From NCBI GenBank assembly GCA_033557465.1, contig CM066048.1, forward strand, positions 18,514,305 through 18,578,304: 64,000 nt of DNA, written 5' to 3'. A program made the position numbers and the translations under genes. Origin of the DNA: Ichthyophis bannanicus (Eukaryota; Chordata; Amphibia; Gymnophiona; Ichthyophiidae). Each line of letters begins with the position of its first letter. Within the stretch, counting starts at the first letter, position 1. The notes below the pieces were generated by a model. It was not told where the DNA came from. It searched no databases and worked only from the letters and a program-made list of their open reading frames with translations. Positions 52,597-64,000 of the stretch are shown piece by piece.

Positions 52597-55500
52597 CCCT
52601 CACTTGGTTTACAGCTTGTCGTGCTGTGAGGGCTTGTGTGTATCTATGATGCTGAGGGCTAAGCTATTGGTAGCTTAACTACTGGCAGGGTCTCCCAAGA
52701 TGGACAGGTCTCAGCTGAGGTGCCAAACCAAGACAAACCACCCTTCTGGGCAGCAGCAGAATGGGATGCTGTTGGCGGCAGAGGATCACATTTCTGGGCC
52801 AACGGCAAAAACACTAGATTTAAACTACGCGGAAGAAAGGCCTGGCAATCTACTTCCGTATCTTGCTATGAAAACCCAATGGATAGTCACAACAAAACAA
52901 ATTGCACTATAGTGCTGGAAGATGAGACCCCCAGGTCAGAAGACACTCAGCTGACTACTGGGAAGGAGCTGAAGACTTTTCAGAGTAAAGCCAGCATTAA
53001 TGAAGTGGTTGTATCAAAACCCTCGGGACGTCTGGCTGCTGATGTAGATGCGCATGAAATGAGAGTCAGAAGCTGCAAAGATGTTTTACATATTGGGACA
53101 TGGAACGTACGAAACATGAACCATGGGACGTTGGAGGTTGTCAAGAATGAAATGAAACGTGTACAACTCGATCTGTTGGGTTTATCAGCAAACTGAAATG
53201 GACTGGCATCGGGCACTTTGCATCTGATGATCACACGGTCTACTATGCTGGAAATGAAAAAGACAAAGAAAAAATGGTGTTGCATTTATAATTACGAAGA
53301 ACAAGAACTGTAATGAAACACAATGCTATCAGTGAACACTTAATTTCTATTCGTCTATGAGAAATGCCTATCAACGCAACTATAATTCAAGTATATGCCC
53401 CAACAACAGCTGCAGAAGAGGATGAAGATGATGAGTTCTACGGAGAAGTACAAGCTGAAATTGACAGAACATGCAAACAGCATATCCTGATAGTCATGGG
53501 TGACTGGAACGCAAAGAAGGCAAAGTGGTTGGAAAAAATGGACTTGGCAACAGAAATGAAACTGGAGAAAGACTGACAGAATTCTGCAAGACTAATGATC
53601 TATTCATCTCAAACTCCTTCTTCCAGCAACACAAATGGCGACTGTACATATGGACTTCACCCAAAGGATTGTACAAAAATCAAATTGACTACATCTGTGG
53701 AAGTCAACGATGGAAAAGCTCTACAACATCAACAAAGACAAAACATGGAGTTGAGTGTGGTACAGATCCCCAACTACTAGTATGCAAACTCAAGCTAAAG
53801 GTGAGAAAGAGCAAGTCACTCATAAATGTAGCAAAATATGACCATAACATTATACCACTGGAATTTAAAGACTGCTTGCAAAATCGATTTGCTGCTTTAA
53901 CTACAAATGACAGAGCTCCAGAAGAGTTATGGGATGACATCAAGAAGGTTGTGTTGGAAAAAAGTGAGAAGTCTCTACAAAAAGTGAAAAAGCAGAAATG
54001 GCCAAAACGGATGACCGAAGAAACTGAAAATTGCCCAGAAACACAGAGAAGCTAAAGCTAGAGGAGAAAGAGAGGCAGTCGCAGAACTAAGAGATTTTCA
54101 ACGTGCAGCAAGACAAGGTGAAGTACTATGATAATGCATGCAAGGAAATAGAAGCAGAAACTATTAGAGGAAGAATAAGATCGGCTTTCCTAAAGTTACA
54201 AAAGTTAAAGAAAAAATTCCAGCCTCCAACTGAAATGTTACAAGATATTTATTTATTTAAATACTCAAGGATCCATGTTGAATGATGCTGAGAAGATCAA
54301 GAAAAGATGGAAAGAATATACAGAGTCATTATAGGATGAGATCAAGTGGACCAACAACCGTTTCAACCTGTACCTTATGATCAGGAACCACTAGTGATGA
54401 AAGAAGAAATTGAAGCAGCATTGAAAGCCTTATCAAAGAACAAAACACCAGGCATTGATGACATTCCCATTTAAGTATTACAGTAATCTGATGCAGCTGT
54501 TACCATACTTACAAGGCTCTGCCAGGAAATTTGGAAGACAACATCATGGCCAATTCACTATAAAAGATTTGTGTTTATACCAATACTAAAGAAAGGTGAT
54601 CCAACTGACTGTGGAAATTATCATACAATCGCTCTGATTCCACATGCCACTCAACATTATTCAGCAGAGACTACAATCATACCTGGAATTAGAACTGCTT
54701 GAAGTGCAAGCAGGGCTCGGGAAAGGGCAAGGAATGAGAGACATCATTGCAGATGTGAGATGGATCCTTGAAAAGACTAAATAATACCAAAAGGATCTAT
54801 ATGTATTTTATTGACTACAGCAAGGCTTTTGACTGTGTAAAGCATGAGAAACTCTAAGCCACATTAAGAAGCATGGGACCAGAATACTTGATAGTTCTCT
54901 TACACATTCTTTACATTGATCAAGAAGCAACAGTTCAAATGGAACAAGGAGAAACAGAATGGTTTAAAATCTTCAAAGGTGTACGACAAGGCTGCATACT
55001 TTCCCACTATCTGTTTAATTTATATGCAGAACAAATCATCAGAGAAACAGGATTGTATGAAGACAACCGAGGTGTGAAGATTGGAGAAAGACTCATCAAC
55101 AACCTTTACTATGCTGATGATACCACATTACTAGCAGAAAGTGAAGACAGTCTGAAACATATGCTTCTCAAGATCAAGGAACATAGTCTTAAAATGGGTC
55201 TTAAAGTTCATCGTTGATGGAGAAGAAATTGAAATAGTGGACAACTTTACCTACTTGGATCAACTATAAATAAAGAAACAACAAGCAGTCAAGAAATCTG
55301 ACGATGCATTGTTCTTGGCAGAATTGCTATGAAGGACCTAGAAAAGATTCTCAAGAGCAGAGATGTCTCTCTCCATACAAAGATTTGACTCATTCAAGCC
55401 ATGGTATTTTCAATAACGTCATATGGATGCGAAAGTTGGACAGTGAAAAAGATAGACAAGAAGAAAACTGATGCCTTTGAATTATGGTGCTGGCAACGAA

Positions 55501-55817
55501 TACTGAAGAACAAAAGAGTCAATATTAGAGGACATCAAACCCAAGCTTTCTTTAGAAGCTCAGATGACAAGACTTTGACTTCATACTTTGGACACATCAT
55601 GCGAAGAGAGAGATCATTAGAGAAAGACATCACGCTTGGCAAGGTAGAAGGTCAATGCAAAAGGGGAAGGCCAGCAATGAGATGGATCGATACAATAACA
55701 GCAGCTGTGGGTGCCACTATGTCATCAATGAACTGAAGATCGAACACAGTTTAAGACAAACAATCCAGAGGGTCGCCATGAGTCGAAACCAACTCAATGG
55801 CACTTTACAGCAATAAG
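52597..55817 (+). mobile_element. BovB/RTE LINE, plus-strand copy, decayed
   Basis: 5' region CCCTCACTTGGTTTACAGC to 3' end GTCGCCATGAGTCGAAACCA then CAATGGCACTTTACAGCA. Full-length in layout, with stops and frame changes throughout. The minus-strand copy at 57424-60664 has the same ends. Confidence 0.88.
52720..55736 (+). pseudogene. BovB endonuclease-reverse transcriptase polyprotein, broken
   Basis: Endonuclease: EMRVRSCKDVLHIGTWNVRN (52720-53196), then INATIIQVYAPTTAAEEDED and ILIVMGDWNAKKAK (53364-53576), TSPKGLYKNQIDYICGSQRW (53525-54055). Linker WDDIKKVVLEKSEKSLQKVK. Reverse transcriptase: RQGCILSHYLFNLYAEQI (motif B) and NLYYADDTTLLAES (54873-55217). C-terminus SITSYGCESWTVKKIDKKK (55401-55736). 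Motif A region has stops. RTE-clade order; inactive. Confidence 0.88.
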
Positions 55818-56624
55818 AACTTGGATAACAGCATGGAAGCAGTTCCCATTACTGACACTTATGGTAAACTAGGCTACACAGGGCATTTGATGACCAAATC
55901 ACATAGAGATCCACAAATGGTCTTAAGGAGAGATTCTGTTGCCGAGACAGAAAACTTTGTGCTAGTATTGCAGTAACCAAACACCATCTTACAAATATCT
56001 TAACAGAGCAGGAGAGAACCTCTTCAAACAGGGCTCTAATCTTGGCAATGTCAGTGTGTCTCGCTGTAACCCTATTATTGCTGTTGTTGTTGTTAAGTGC
56101 CACCTAGGCGAGCCATTTTATCTTCCTATGCCTCTGTATCAATTTCATCTCGGTCACCTTGGGGTGAATAATTTCATCTTCCTGTACTCCAGTTACCGTG
56201 AAACATTTTGCCAGAGGAAGTAGTTATGGCTACAGCACTAAATATATTCACGTAAATTGGATATGCCTCGGTTCTGGCGGTATATTAAGTTTTAAATAAA
56301 GATAAAGATATGTTTTTAGAGCAACAAGTAGGGAAAGCATGCAGAGCATGGCTCATGGAATTCTTTCCAACCCCGTGTGTGTGTGTGTTTGACCTGGAGG
56401 GGAGAGGGGGACAGTTTGAATGGAACAGTACCCAAACATTCTGTTGTTTTGAAAAGAATATAAAAGTGAAAGTAAGTGTGATGATATGTTGAACCATTAA
56501 AGTCCAATGTTAACAAATTTCAAAAGATGGATTTTGGAATTTAACCACAGGGTGCCCCCGTCTCACAGCAATAGATAATATTGGCAGTACACACAGCAAC
56601 TTTTAAGAAAGCTGTAAGGTGAAA
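55818..56624. other. Mixed remnants, no gene
   Basis: Includes a BovB-type TTGTTGTTGTTAAGTGCC tail fragment near 56078-56100 (minus), a CR1/L2-type NILPEEVVMATALNIFT fragment with tail near 56195-56310 (plus), and a GT repeat near 56376-56390. Confidence 0.45.
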
Positions 56625-57423
56625 TTAGACTTACCTGCTAATTGTTGTTCCTTGAGGTTGTCTGGGTAGTGTACCTCTTTCAGCAGTTTGGAGACTGAGC
56701 ATGTCATCTTTTGATGACACCAGCATACTTAAACCAATGGCACCACCTACCAGCCCCAGTAATCTATGACGAAGCAGACTCACAGGAGCAACAAATATGT
56801 AGTTAAAGATTAGTAAACCATTCTATATCTAATGAACTTTAAAAAAAAAAAAAAAGACTCCCCTCCCCACCTGGAGAAGAACCCTCTATCCCCTCCTCCC
56901 CCAGAAAGGAGAGGCTTACCTGTGGAGCATCAGGGCATGGAGACTAGCCTGGAGCATAAAACCGACAGCTGTCCCGGTCCACCCCCGCATGCTTCCCAGA
57001 CCCTCCTTGTTACTGATGCCAACCAGACAGTCCGATTCAGGCCTGAAACCATACAGCGTCCTCAGTGACTCCACGCACACACTGGCGGGATCCAGGACTG
57101 GACTGGAATTCCTCAAGGAACAACAATTAGGAGGTAAGTCTAATTTCACCTTTCTTATCGTCCCTCAAGTCCAGTCCTGCACCTCTGGGATGTAAGAGAG
57201 CAGTTAAATCAATGGGAGGGCAGTGTCAAACCAGCCTGAAAGACTGCTGAACCAAAATCAGCATCACTCGCCGCCTGGACATCCAGGGGATAATGCCTTG
57301 CAAACGTATGAAGCGAGGACCACGTCGCCGCTCTACAGATCTCCACTGGCGGTACTAAACTATATTCCGCCCACGAGGCCTCCTGAGCCCTTGTGGAATG
57401 CGCACACAACCCCATCAGCACTG
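56625..57423 (-). mobile_element. 3' end of a minus-strand DIRS element
   Basis: Inverted pair GAAATTAGACTTACCTGCTA (from 56631) and its complement near 57125-57150 flank about 450 bp: end repeat and internal complementary region. 57209-57421 on the minus strand encodes the recombinase C-terminus (CRAATWSSLHTFARHYPLDV, the catalytic Tyr in HYPLD). The rest of the recombinase is cut by BovB at 57424. Confidence 0.78.
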
Positions 57424-60400
57424 CTTGTTGTTGTTAAGTGCCGTCGAGTCGGAGTCGACTCATGGCGACCCTCTGGATAGCTATTCTAAATTGTGTTCGG
57501 TCTTGAGTCAGGCGGCTCATTGTTGACAGACTGGTACCCGTAGCTGCTGTTATTGTATCGATCCATCTCATTGCTGGCCTTCCTCTTTTGGCTGACCTTC
57601 TATCTTGCCAAGCATGATGTCTTTCTCTAATGATATCTCCCTTCACACGATGTGTCCAAAGTATGAAAGTCGAATTCTTGTCATCTGAGCTTCTAAAGAA
57701 AGCTTAGGTTTGATCTCCTCTAGTACTGACTGGTTTATTCTTCAGGCAGTCCATGGTATACACAGTATTCGCCGCCAGCACCATAATTCAAAGGCATCAA
57801 TTTTCTTCCTGTCTATCTTTTTCACTGTCCAGCTTTCATATCCATATGATGTTATTGAAAATACCATGGCTTGAACAAGTTGAATCTTTGTATGGAGAGA
57901 GACATCTCTGCTCTTGAGAATCTTATCTAGGTCTTTCATAGCCATTCTGCCAAGAGCAATGCCTCGTCTGATTTCTTGACTGCTTATTGCTTCTTTATTG
58001 ATAGTTGATCCAAGTAGGTTAAAGTTGTTCACGATTTCAATTTCTTCTCCTTCAACGATGAACCTGTTGATTATGCCAGTTGTCATGATCTTTGTCTTCT
58101 TTACATTAAGGTGCAGGCCCATTTTGAGACTATGTTCTTTGATTGTGAGAAGCAAATGTTTCAGATCATCTTCACTTTCAGCCAGTAATGTGGTATCATC
58201 AGCATAGCGAAGGTTGTTGATGAGTCTTCCACCAATCTTCACACCTCTGTTGTCTTCATACAATCCTGCTTCTCTGATGAATTGTTAAACAGGTAGGGGG
58301 AAAGTATGCAGCCTTGTCTTACACCTTTGCTTATTTTAAACCATTCTGTTTCTCCTTGTTCCGTTCGAACTGCTGCTTCTTGATCAATGTACAGATTGTG
58401 CAAGAGTACGATCAGGTGTTCTGGTATACCCATGCTTCTTAATGTGGCCCAGAGTTTCTCATGGTTTACACAGTCAAAAGCCTTGCTATAGTTGATAAAG
58501 CACAAATAGATATCCTTTTGGTATTCTTTAGTCTTTTCAAGGATCCATCTCACATCCGCAATGATGTCTCTCGTTCCTCGCCCTTTCCTGAACCCTGCTT
58601 GCACTTCAGGTAGTTCTTGTTCCAGGTATGTTTGTAGTCTCTTTTGAATAATCTTCAGTAGAATCTTGCTGGCATGTGGTATCAGAGCGATTGTGCGATA
58701 ATTTCCACAGTCAGTTGGATCACCTTTCTTTAGTATTGGTATAAACACAGATCATTTCCAGTCAGTTGGCCATGATGTTGTCTTCCATATTTCTTGGCAG
58801 AGCCTTATAAGTACAGTAACAGCTGCATCAGATTGCTGTAATACTTCTATGGGAATGCTATCAATGCCTGGTGCTTTGTTTTTTGATAAACGGCTGTTGG
58901 TCCACTTGATCTTTATCATATAAAAACTCTGTATATTCCTTCCACCTTTTCTTGATCTTCTCAGCATCATTCAACATAGAACCTCGAGCATCTTGTAACA
59001 TTCCAATTCGAGGCTGGAACTTTTTCTTTAACTCTCGTAGCTTTAGGAAAGCCGATCTTGTTCTTCCTCTAATAGTTTCTGCTTCTATTTCCTTGCATGC
59101 GTCGTTGTAGTACTTTTCCTTGTCCTGTCTTGCTGCACATTGGAAATCTCTGTTGAGTTGTGTTATTGTCTTTCTTTCTCCTCTGGCTTTAGCTTCTCTG
59201 CATTTCTGGGCAATTTTCAGAGTTTCTTCCGTCATCCATTTTGGCAGTTTTTGTTTTTTCACCTTTTGTAGAGACTTCTCGCTTTCTTCCAACACAACCT
59301 TCTTGATGTCATTCCATAACTCTTCTGGAGCTCTGTCATTTGTATCTAAAGCAGCAAATCCATTTTGCAGGCAGTCTTTAAATTCCAGTGGTATATTCTC
59401 AAGGTCATATTTTGCTGCATTCATGAGTGGTTTGCTCTTTTTCAACTTTAGCTTGAGTTTGCATACTAGTAGTTGATGATCTGTACCACAGTCAGCTCCA
59501 GGTTTGGTCTTTGTTGATGTTATAACTTTTCTATCGTTGACTTCCACAGATGTAGTCAATTTGATTTTTATACAATCCATTGAGTGAAGTCCATGTGTAC
59601 AGTCGCCGCTTGTGTTGATGGTAGAAGGTGTTTGAGATGACTAGATTGTTGGTCTTGCAGAATTCTATCAGTCTTTCTCCAGCTTCATTTCTGTTGCCAA
59701 GTCCATATTTTCCAACTACTTTGCCTTCTTCTTTGTTGCCAACGTTTGCGTTCCAGTCACCCATGACTATCAGGATATCCTGTTTGCATGTTCTGTCAAT
59801 TTCAGCTTGTACTTGTTCATAGAACTCTTCAATTTCATTCTCTTCTGCAGCTGTTGTTGGGGCATATACTTGAATTATAGTTGTGTTGATAGGCATTCCT
59901 CGTAGACGAATAGAGATTAAGCGTTCGCTGACTGCATTGTATTTCATTACAGTTCTTGCAAGTTTCTTCTTTATTATAAATGCAACACCATTTCTTCTTT
60001 GTCTTTCATTTCCAGCATAGTAGACTATGTGATCATCTGATGCAAAGTGCCCGATGCCAGTCCATTTCAGTTCGCTGACATACAACAGATCACGTTGTAC
60101 ACGTTCCATTTCATTCTTGACCACCTCCAACTTCCCTTGGTTCATGCTTCGTACATTCCATATTCCAATGTGTAAGACATCTTTACAGCTTCTGACTCTC
60201 ATTTCGTGCGCAGCTACATCAGCAGTCAGACGTCCCGAGGGCTTTGATCCAACCACATCATAAATGCTGGCTTTACTCTGAGAAGTCTTCAGCTCTTCCC
60301 CAGTAGCTAGTTGAGTGCCTTCCGACCTGGGGGTCTCATCTTCCAGCACTATAGCACAATTTGTTTTGTTGTAACTATCCATTGGGTTTTCATGGCAAGA

Positions 60401-60664
60401 TACAGAAGTAGATTGCTGGGCCTTTCTTCCGTGCAGTTTAAGTTTGGTGTTATTGCCGTTGTCACAGAAATGTGATCCTCCGCCGTCAACACTATCCTAT
60501 TTTGCTGCTGCCCAGATGGGTGGTTTGTCTTGGTCTGGCACCTCAGCTGAGACCTGTTCATCTTGGGAGACCCTGCCAGTAGTTAAACTACTGATAGTTT
60601 AGCTCTCAGCATCACTGATGCACACAAGCCCTCACAGCATGACAAGCTGCAAACCAAGTGAGGG
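57424..60664 (-). mobile_element. BovB/RTE LINE, minus-strand copy
   Basis: TTGTTGTTAAGTGCCGTCGA at its 3' end (left) and CTCACAGCATGACAAGCTGC at the 5' end. Inserted in the minus DIRS. Nearly full length; fewer lesions than the plus copy. Confidence 0.9.
57434..60382 (-). pseudogene. BovB endonuclease-reverse transcriptase, five main pieces
   Basis: Endonuclease 60382-59531 (283 codons): LHIGIWNVRSMNQGKLEVVK, VSELKWTG, IIQVYAPTTAAEENE, IVMGDWNANVGNKEEGK, YKNQIDYICG. Linker 59580-58861. Fingers and motif A 58748-58239: GNYRTIALIPHASKILLKII, FINYSKAFDCVNHEKL, VRQGCILSPYLFN. YADD piece 58263-57742: NLRYADDTTLLAESEDDLK. C-terminus 57646-57434. Frames change between pieces. Compared with the plus copy it keeps motif A (SKAFDCVNH). 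Confidence 0.92.
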
Positions 60665-61360
60665 CCAGTACTGCTTATCCTTCAATATGTATGCCGACAC
60701 TATCGTTTCTCTGATCCATCTCATTGTTGACAGACTCATTGTTGCGCATACGAAGCGACCTGTATGAAAGTTTCATTTAATGGAGTCGCTGGAGTTGAGT
60801 TGATGTGAGGCGTGTGCAGCATCCAGAGATTCAAAGTCAAGATCACAGTTGTTATTGATCCCCTGAAGAAACGACTGAAGTGAAACGCAATAGAGTCGCC
60901 AGGGGGAGGCGTTGGGATCAGTGAGCGGGACGCGAGAGGAGAGAAGAAATTCAAGCAGAAGTTAAGTGCTCGATTTTCAGTGAATGTTGAGATATTAATA
61001 TAGTTATGAAGTCATGAAGACATGAAGCATGTATAACAGCGTCAGTAATCGGGCAATGTGTAATGACCTATAAGTTCCGTATGCTCTCAGTCTTGGCTAT
61101 AGTAATCTACAGTAGATACTGGAGGTCGTTGATGCTATTAGGCACCACTGTTAGACATATAAGTCTGAAAATAAGTGCTGAAAAAGTCTGAGACCTTTGA
61201 TAATAGTAGAACTAATTTAGCAAGTAACCACCAGAGATAAAGAACTGTGGTTAGTAGTTTTTGGTTCTATGTTGATAGAATTGAGCGTTTTTCATTTTTG
61301 AATTTTTGGGTTATAACTGCTCAGAGAGAGACCAGAAGTAGTTGTTTCATCACAAGGTGT
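60665..61360 (+). other. Junction region with a hammerhead-like motif
   Basis: No protein family seen. Holds the ribozyme-like motif at 60856-60920. It replaces the interior DIRS sequence expected between the two DIRS parts. Confidence 0.4.
60856..60920 (+). ncRNA. Hammerhead-like motif with long stem I
   Basis: TGATCCC (60856-60862) pairs with GGGATCA (60914-60920), 7 bp exact. CTGAAGA (60863-60869), GAAA (60882-60885), stem III CGC with GCG, and TT at the cleavage position (60912-60913). Stem II is poorly paired and the stem III loop is long. Confidence 0.5.
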
Positions 61361-63115
61361 CCTTTATGGCATTGCTTTGCCTTGCGCCTTGCATGGAGAC
61401 CAAACGAAGGCGTGGCTCATTGGACTACCCACTCGAGGGCACAGCCCTCCCAGATAACTTCCAGAACCCACTGGTCTGACGTGATCTGGACTCAGGCGGA
61501 GTAGAAATGAAGTGAGGGGGGCCCAGGTGGTGGTGCAGCTGACTTCCCACGGGCTGCACCGCCACCTGGGCCCCCCTCGCTTCATTGTGAATTCTTGGGA
61601 CAAGAGGTCGAGGCGGCACCAAAACCTTGGCCTGTGCTCAAAAACCTTGAAACCCCTGCTCCATGAAGGAAAATTTGCCCCTCTGGTAAAGGATAAAGTG
61701 GAAAGTATAAAAACACTTGAAGTCTTGAGCCTGACCGCAAGTTGAAGGTGGGATGCGTCCCTGCTTTTGTTTATCTTTGGGCAGACATCCCCCTTTGGAC
61801 TCTCCCAAATCCTTGACCAACTTATCCAGCTCTTCCCTGAAGAGAGGTTTCCCCTTAAAGGGGAGCTTACTGAGGTAGGACTTGGAGGAACTGTCCGCCG
61901 CCCAGTTCCGCAGCCACAGGTACCGACGAGCTGCCGCCAAAGAGGCCATACTCTTAGAAAGCCCTCTAATGAGGTCATAGTGGGTGTCTGCTAGGTAGGC
62001 CACCCCCAATTCCAACTTGGCCGCCTCTCCTGGAATGTCCTTCCCTGGTTCATCCGGCTGTTGGACCCGTTGCGACCAACGGAGGCAGGCCCCGGCCACC
62101 CAGGCCCCACAGATGGAGGTCTGCAGGGAGAGGGCGCTGATATCAAATACCTGCTTCAATAGGGTGTCCAACTTCCTATCTTGGGCATCTTTGAGTGCCG
62201 CACTCCCTTCTACTGGGATTGTCGTCTTCTTTGTTACAGCAGAGACCGCCGTGTCCACCTTAGGCGACCAAAACAGTTCCTGCTCTGGAATCGGGTACAG
62301 GCGCGACATGGCCTGCCCTCTCTGGAATCCAGTTTCTGGCAGATCCCATTCATCCTGGATCATCTGTCGGACCACTCTATGCACAGGGAACACCTTCTGC
62401 AACTTCCGCACTGCCTGGAGCAAAGGATCTTCCAGAGCTTCGTCTGCTGCTGGGAGACTAACCGGCATATTAAGGGTCATCAAGGACTCCACGATAAGCG
62501 CTGGCAGCTCCTCCCGCTGAAACACTCATACAATCCGTGATTGATCCTCCTGCTCAGGAATCTCACCTTCTTCCAATTCCTCATCTTGCCAATCCAGCTT
62601 CATGTCCAGATTGTCCTCGTCCAGAACCTGAGACTAGAGCATTCTCCTGGCTCTTCTCCAAGAGACATGGTCTTTTACTCGCTACTTGCGTCTCACTCTC
62701 CTTCAAGTCTGCTGCCCTCTTGGCCCCTCACTCAGGCGCGGAGGCACAGTCCACCGCCCTATGTTGGCGCATGCAAAAGGCCTGGTGCAAAAGGAGGACA
62801 AACTCTGATGAAAAATCCCCCGGTAACCCCCCCACCTCCCCCTACTGTGATGTAGAGGGCCCAAGGATGGCTGGGGAATCGGCAGTCGGCTCCAGAGCAG
62901 CCACAGCAGCCCCCCTTTTGTCCTGTGTCTCCTGAGACAGAGTGGAACTCTTCTGCCTGGGTTGGCCGTCAATATCCTGCTCCAACGACGTGGCTTCTTG
63001 TGTGCAGCCCTGGCAAATGCCATCCTCGGTGACTGCATGATAACAGGTCCCACACACTAAGCATTGAGACCTGGCCGGCATGATGGAAAGGTGCTGGCCT
63101 AGGGACCCCCACTAG
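61361..63115 (-). pseudogene. DIRS gag-like region and start of reverse transcriptase, minus strand
   Basis: MPARSQCLVCGTCYHAVTED and GICQGC (62842-63081) are the N-terminal Cys-rich motif. The largest frame (61638-62525, 295 codons) has ALEDPLLQAVRKLQ, MIQDEWDLPETG, FWSPKVDTAVSAVTKKTTIP and GSAALKDAQDRKLDTLL. QITSDQWVLEVIWEGCALEW near 61440-61500 is the DIRS pre-polymerase motif. Polymerase, RNase H and most of the recombinase are missing, probably lost or replaced around the BovB insertion. Confidence 0.8.
61506..61586. repeat. 34-bp-arm inverted repeat in the DIRS coding region
   Basis: 61506-61539 and 61553-61586 pair at 32 of 34 positions around a 13-base loop. It lies at the gag to polymerase junction. 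Confidence 0.85.
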
Positions 63116-63281
63116 CACAAGTATGTTTAATGACAGCCCTTGAATGTGCTGAAACAAACAAAAAAGAAAATGAAAGCCAAGGCAACTAAATTGAAAACAA
63201 ATAATAACAGAATAAACTCCAGTGAGATATAGAAAGAAAACCCTGGAAACAGCCTCCCCTTATTGTCATCAGTAGATGTGG

Positions 63282-63314
<33 letters not shown>
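63116..63314. other. Spacer with an AT microsatellite
   Basis: Unrecognised AT-rich sequence ending in a (TA)n run at about 63284-63314. Confidence 0.6.
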
Positions 63315-63318
<4 letters not shown>

Positions 63319-64000
63319 CATAGAAACATGACAGAAAAAGACCACATGGCCTATCTAGTCTGTCCTTCCATATCAACAACTACAACAGTCCACTTTTTAC
63401 CTTTAGAGATCCTCTGTGTTGGTCCCATGCTTTTTTGAATTCAGTTACTGTCCTCATCTCTACCACCTCCACTGGGAGACTATTCCATGGATCCACTACT
63501 CTTTCCGTAAAGAAATATTCCCGCATATCACTCCTGAATCTATCTCCCTTCACCCTCATCCCATGTCCCCTCGCAGCAGAACTTGCTTTCAATTGAAAGA
63601 GGCTCTCTCCCTGAACATTTATGCCACGGAGGTATTTAAACATCTCAATCATATCACCTCTATCCCGCCTTTCCTCTAAGGTGTACATATTAAGATCCTT
63701 AAGTCAGTCCTCATATGCTTTATAATGAAGACCACTAATCATTTTAGTAGCCACCCTCTGCACCGACTCCATCCTGTTCACATCCTTTTGAAGGTGCGGT
63801 CTCCAGAATTGCACACCATACTCCAAATGAGGTCACACCAAAGACTTATACAGAGGCATTATCACCTCCTTTTTTCTGCTAGCCATTCCTCTCCGTATGC
63901 ACCCAAGCATCCTTCTAGCTTTTGCCGTCGCCTTTCCTACCTGTTTAGCTACTTTAAGATCATCAGACACAACCACGCCTAGGTCCCGCTCTTCTTTAGT
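63315..64000 (-). mobile_element. CR1 LINE copy F (second subfamily), runs off the window
   Basis: Minus-strand translation has MREYFFTERVVDPWNSLPVE and MYTLEERRDRGDMIEMFKYL. Close to copy C. 3' end begins ACATAGAAACATGACAG. The right edge is the window end. Confidence 0.88.

Noticed and set aside
61506..61586. Hammerhead or riboswitch at the 34-bp hairpin
   Set aside because: No CUGANGA or GAAA core and no known riboswitch fold; a plain inverted repeat.

Overview
The window is vertebrate nuclear DNA made almost entirely of transposable elements. No host protein-coding gene, rRNA, tRNA gene or CRISPR array could be supported. DIRS tyrosine-recombinase retrotransposons, L2 and CR1 LINEs with a partner CORE-SINE, a near-complete L1, BovB/RTE, hAT transposons and very long introns-or-intergenic style DNA suggest an amphibian. 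The CR1 3' ends resemble those I associate with caecilians. The host assignment is an inference and could be wrong. Layout: 1-5925 holds old LINE pieces, a broken palindromic MITE and two copies of a 202-bp palindromic hAT-type MITE, each with a perfect 8-bp target duplication (2318-2519 and 5456-5657). A hAT-like element (about 5925-11775) carries a CR1 fragment and a pyrimidine-rich satellite (about 6740-11400). The satellite is a 113-bp repeat made of three related ~38-bp subunits, about 38 copies, open in all three forward frames. From 13492 to 23361 one minus-strand CR1 copy has been opened twice. A 1.1-kb solo LTR sits at 14485-15598 and a 6.6-kb hAT element at 15842-22419, which itself holds a nearly full-length L2 (about 16930-21186). 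From 23362 to 30700 come LINE remnants, a clear type I hammerhead-ribozyme motif (23823-23866, minus) and a 5'-truncated L2 (27869-29180). A second CR1 copy (30712-38950) was split by a complete DIRS element (31006-37532), which in turn received two MIR-like SINEs and an L2 tail, and by a 707-bp terminal-inverted-repeat element (38074-38780). A full-length minus-strand L1 with a 17-bp target duplication occupies 39271-45927. A third CR1 (47119-49412) was split by a 534-bp hAT (47243-47776). The right end holds two BovB copies in opposite orientation (52597-55817 plus, 57424-60664 minus), the second inside a broken minus-strand DIRS, and ends in another CR1. How it works together: the autonomous elements (L2, L1, DIRS, BovB, CR1) encode the endonuclease, reverse transcriptase or recombinase. 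The SINEs carry the same 3' stem-loop as the L2 copies and so are probably mobilised by L2. The MITEs depend on an absent hAT transposase. Nesting gives a relative history: CR1 copies are oldest in each stack, then DIRS, LTR and hAT insertions, then SINE and L2 insertions. All coding regions seen carry stops or frameshifts. The L1 is the least damaged, with one frameshift in ORF2 and two in-frame TGA codons in ORF1.
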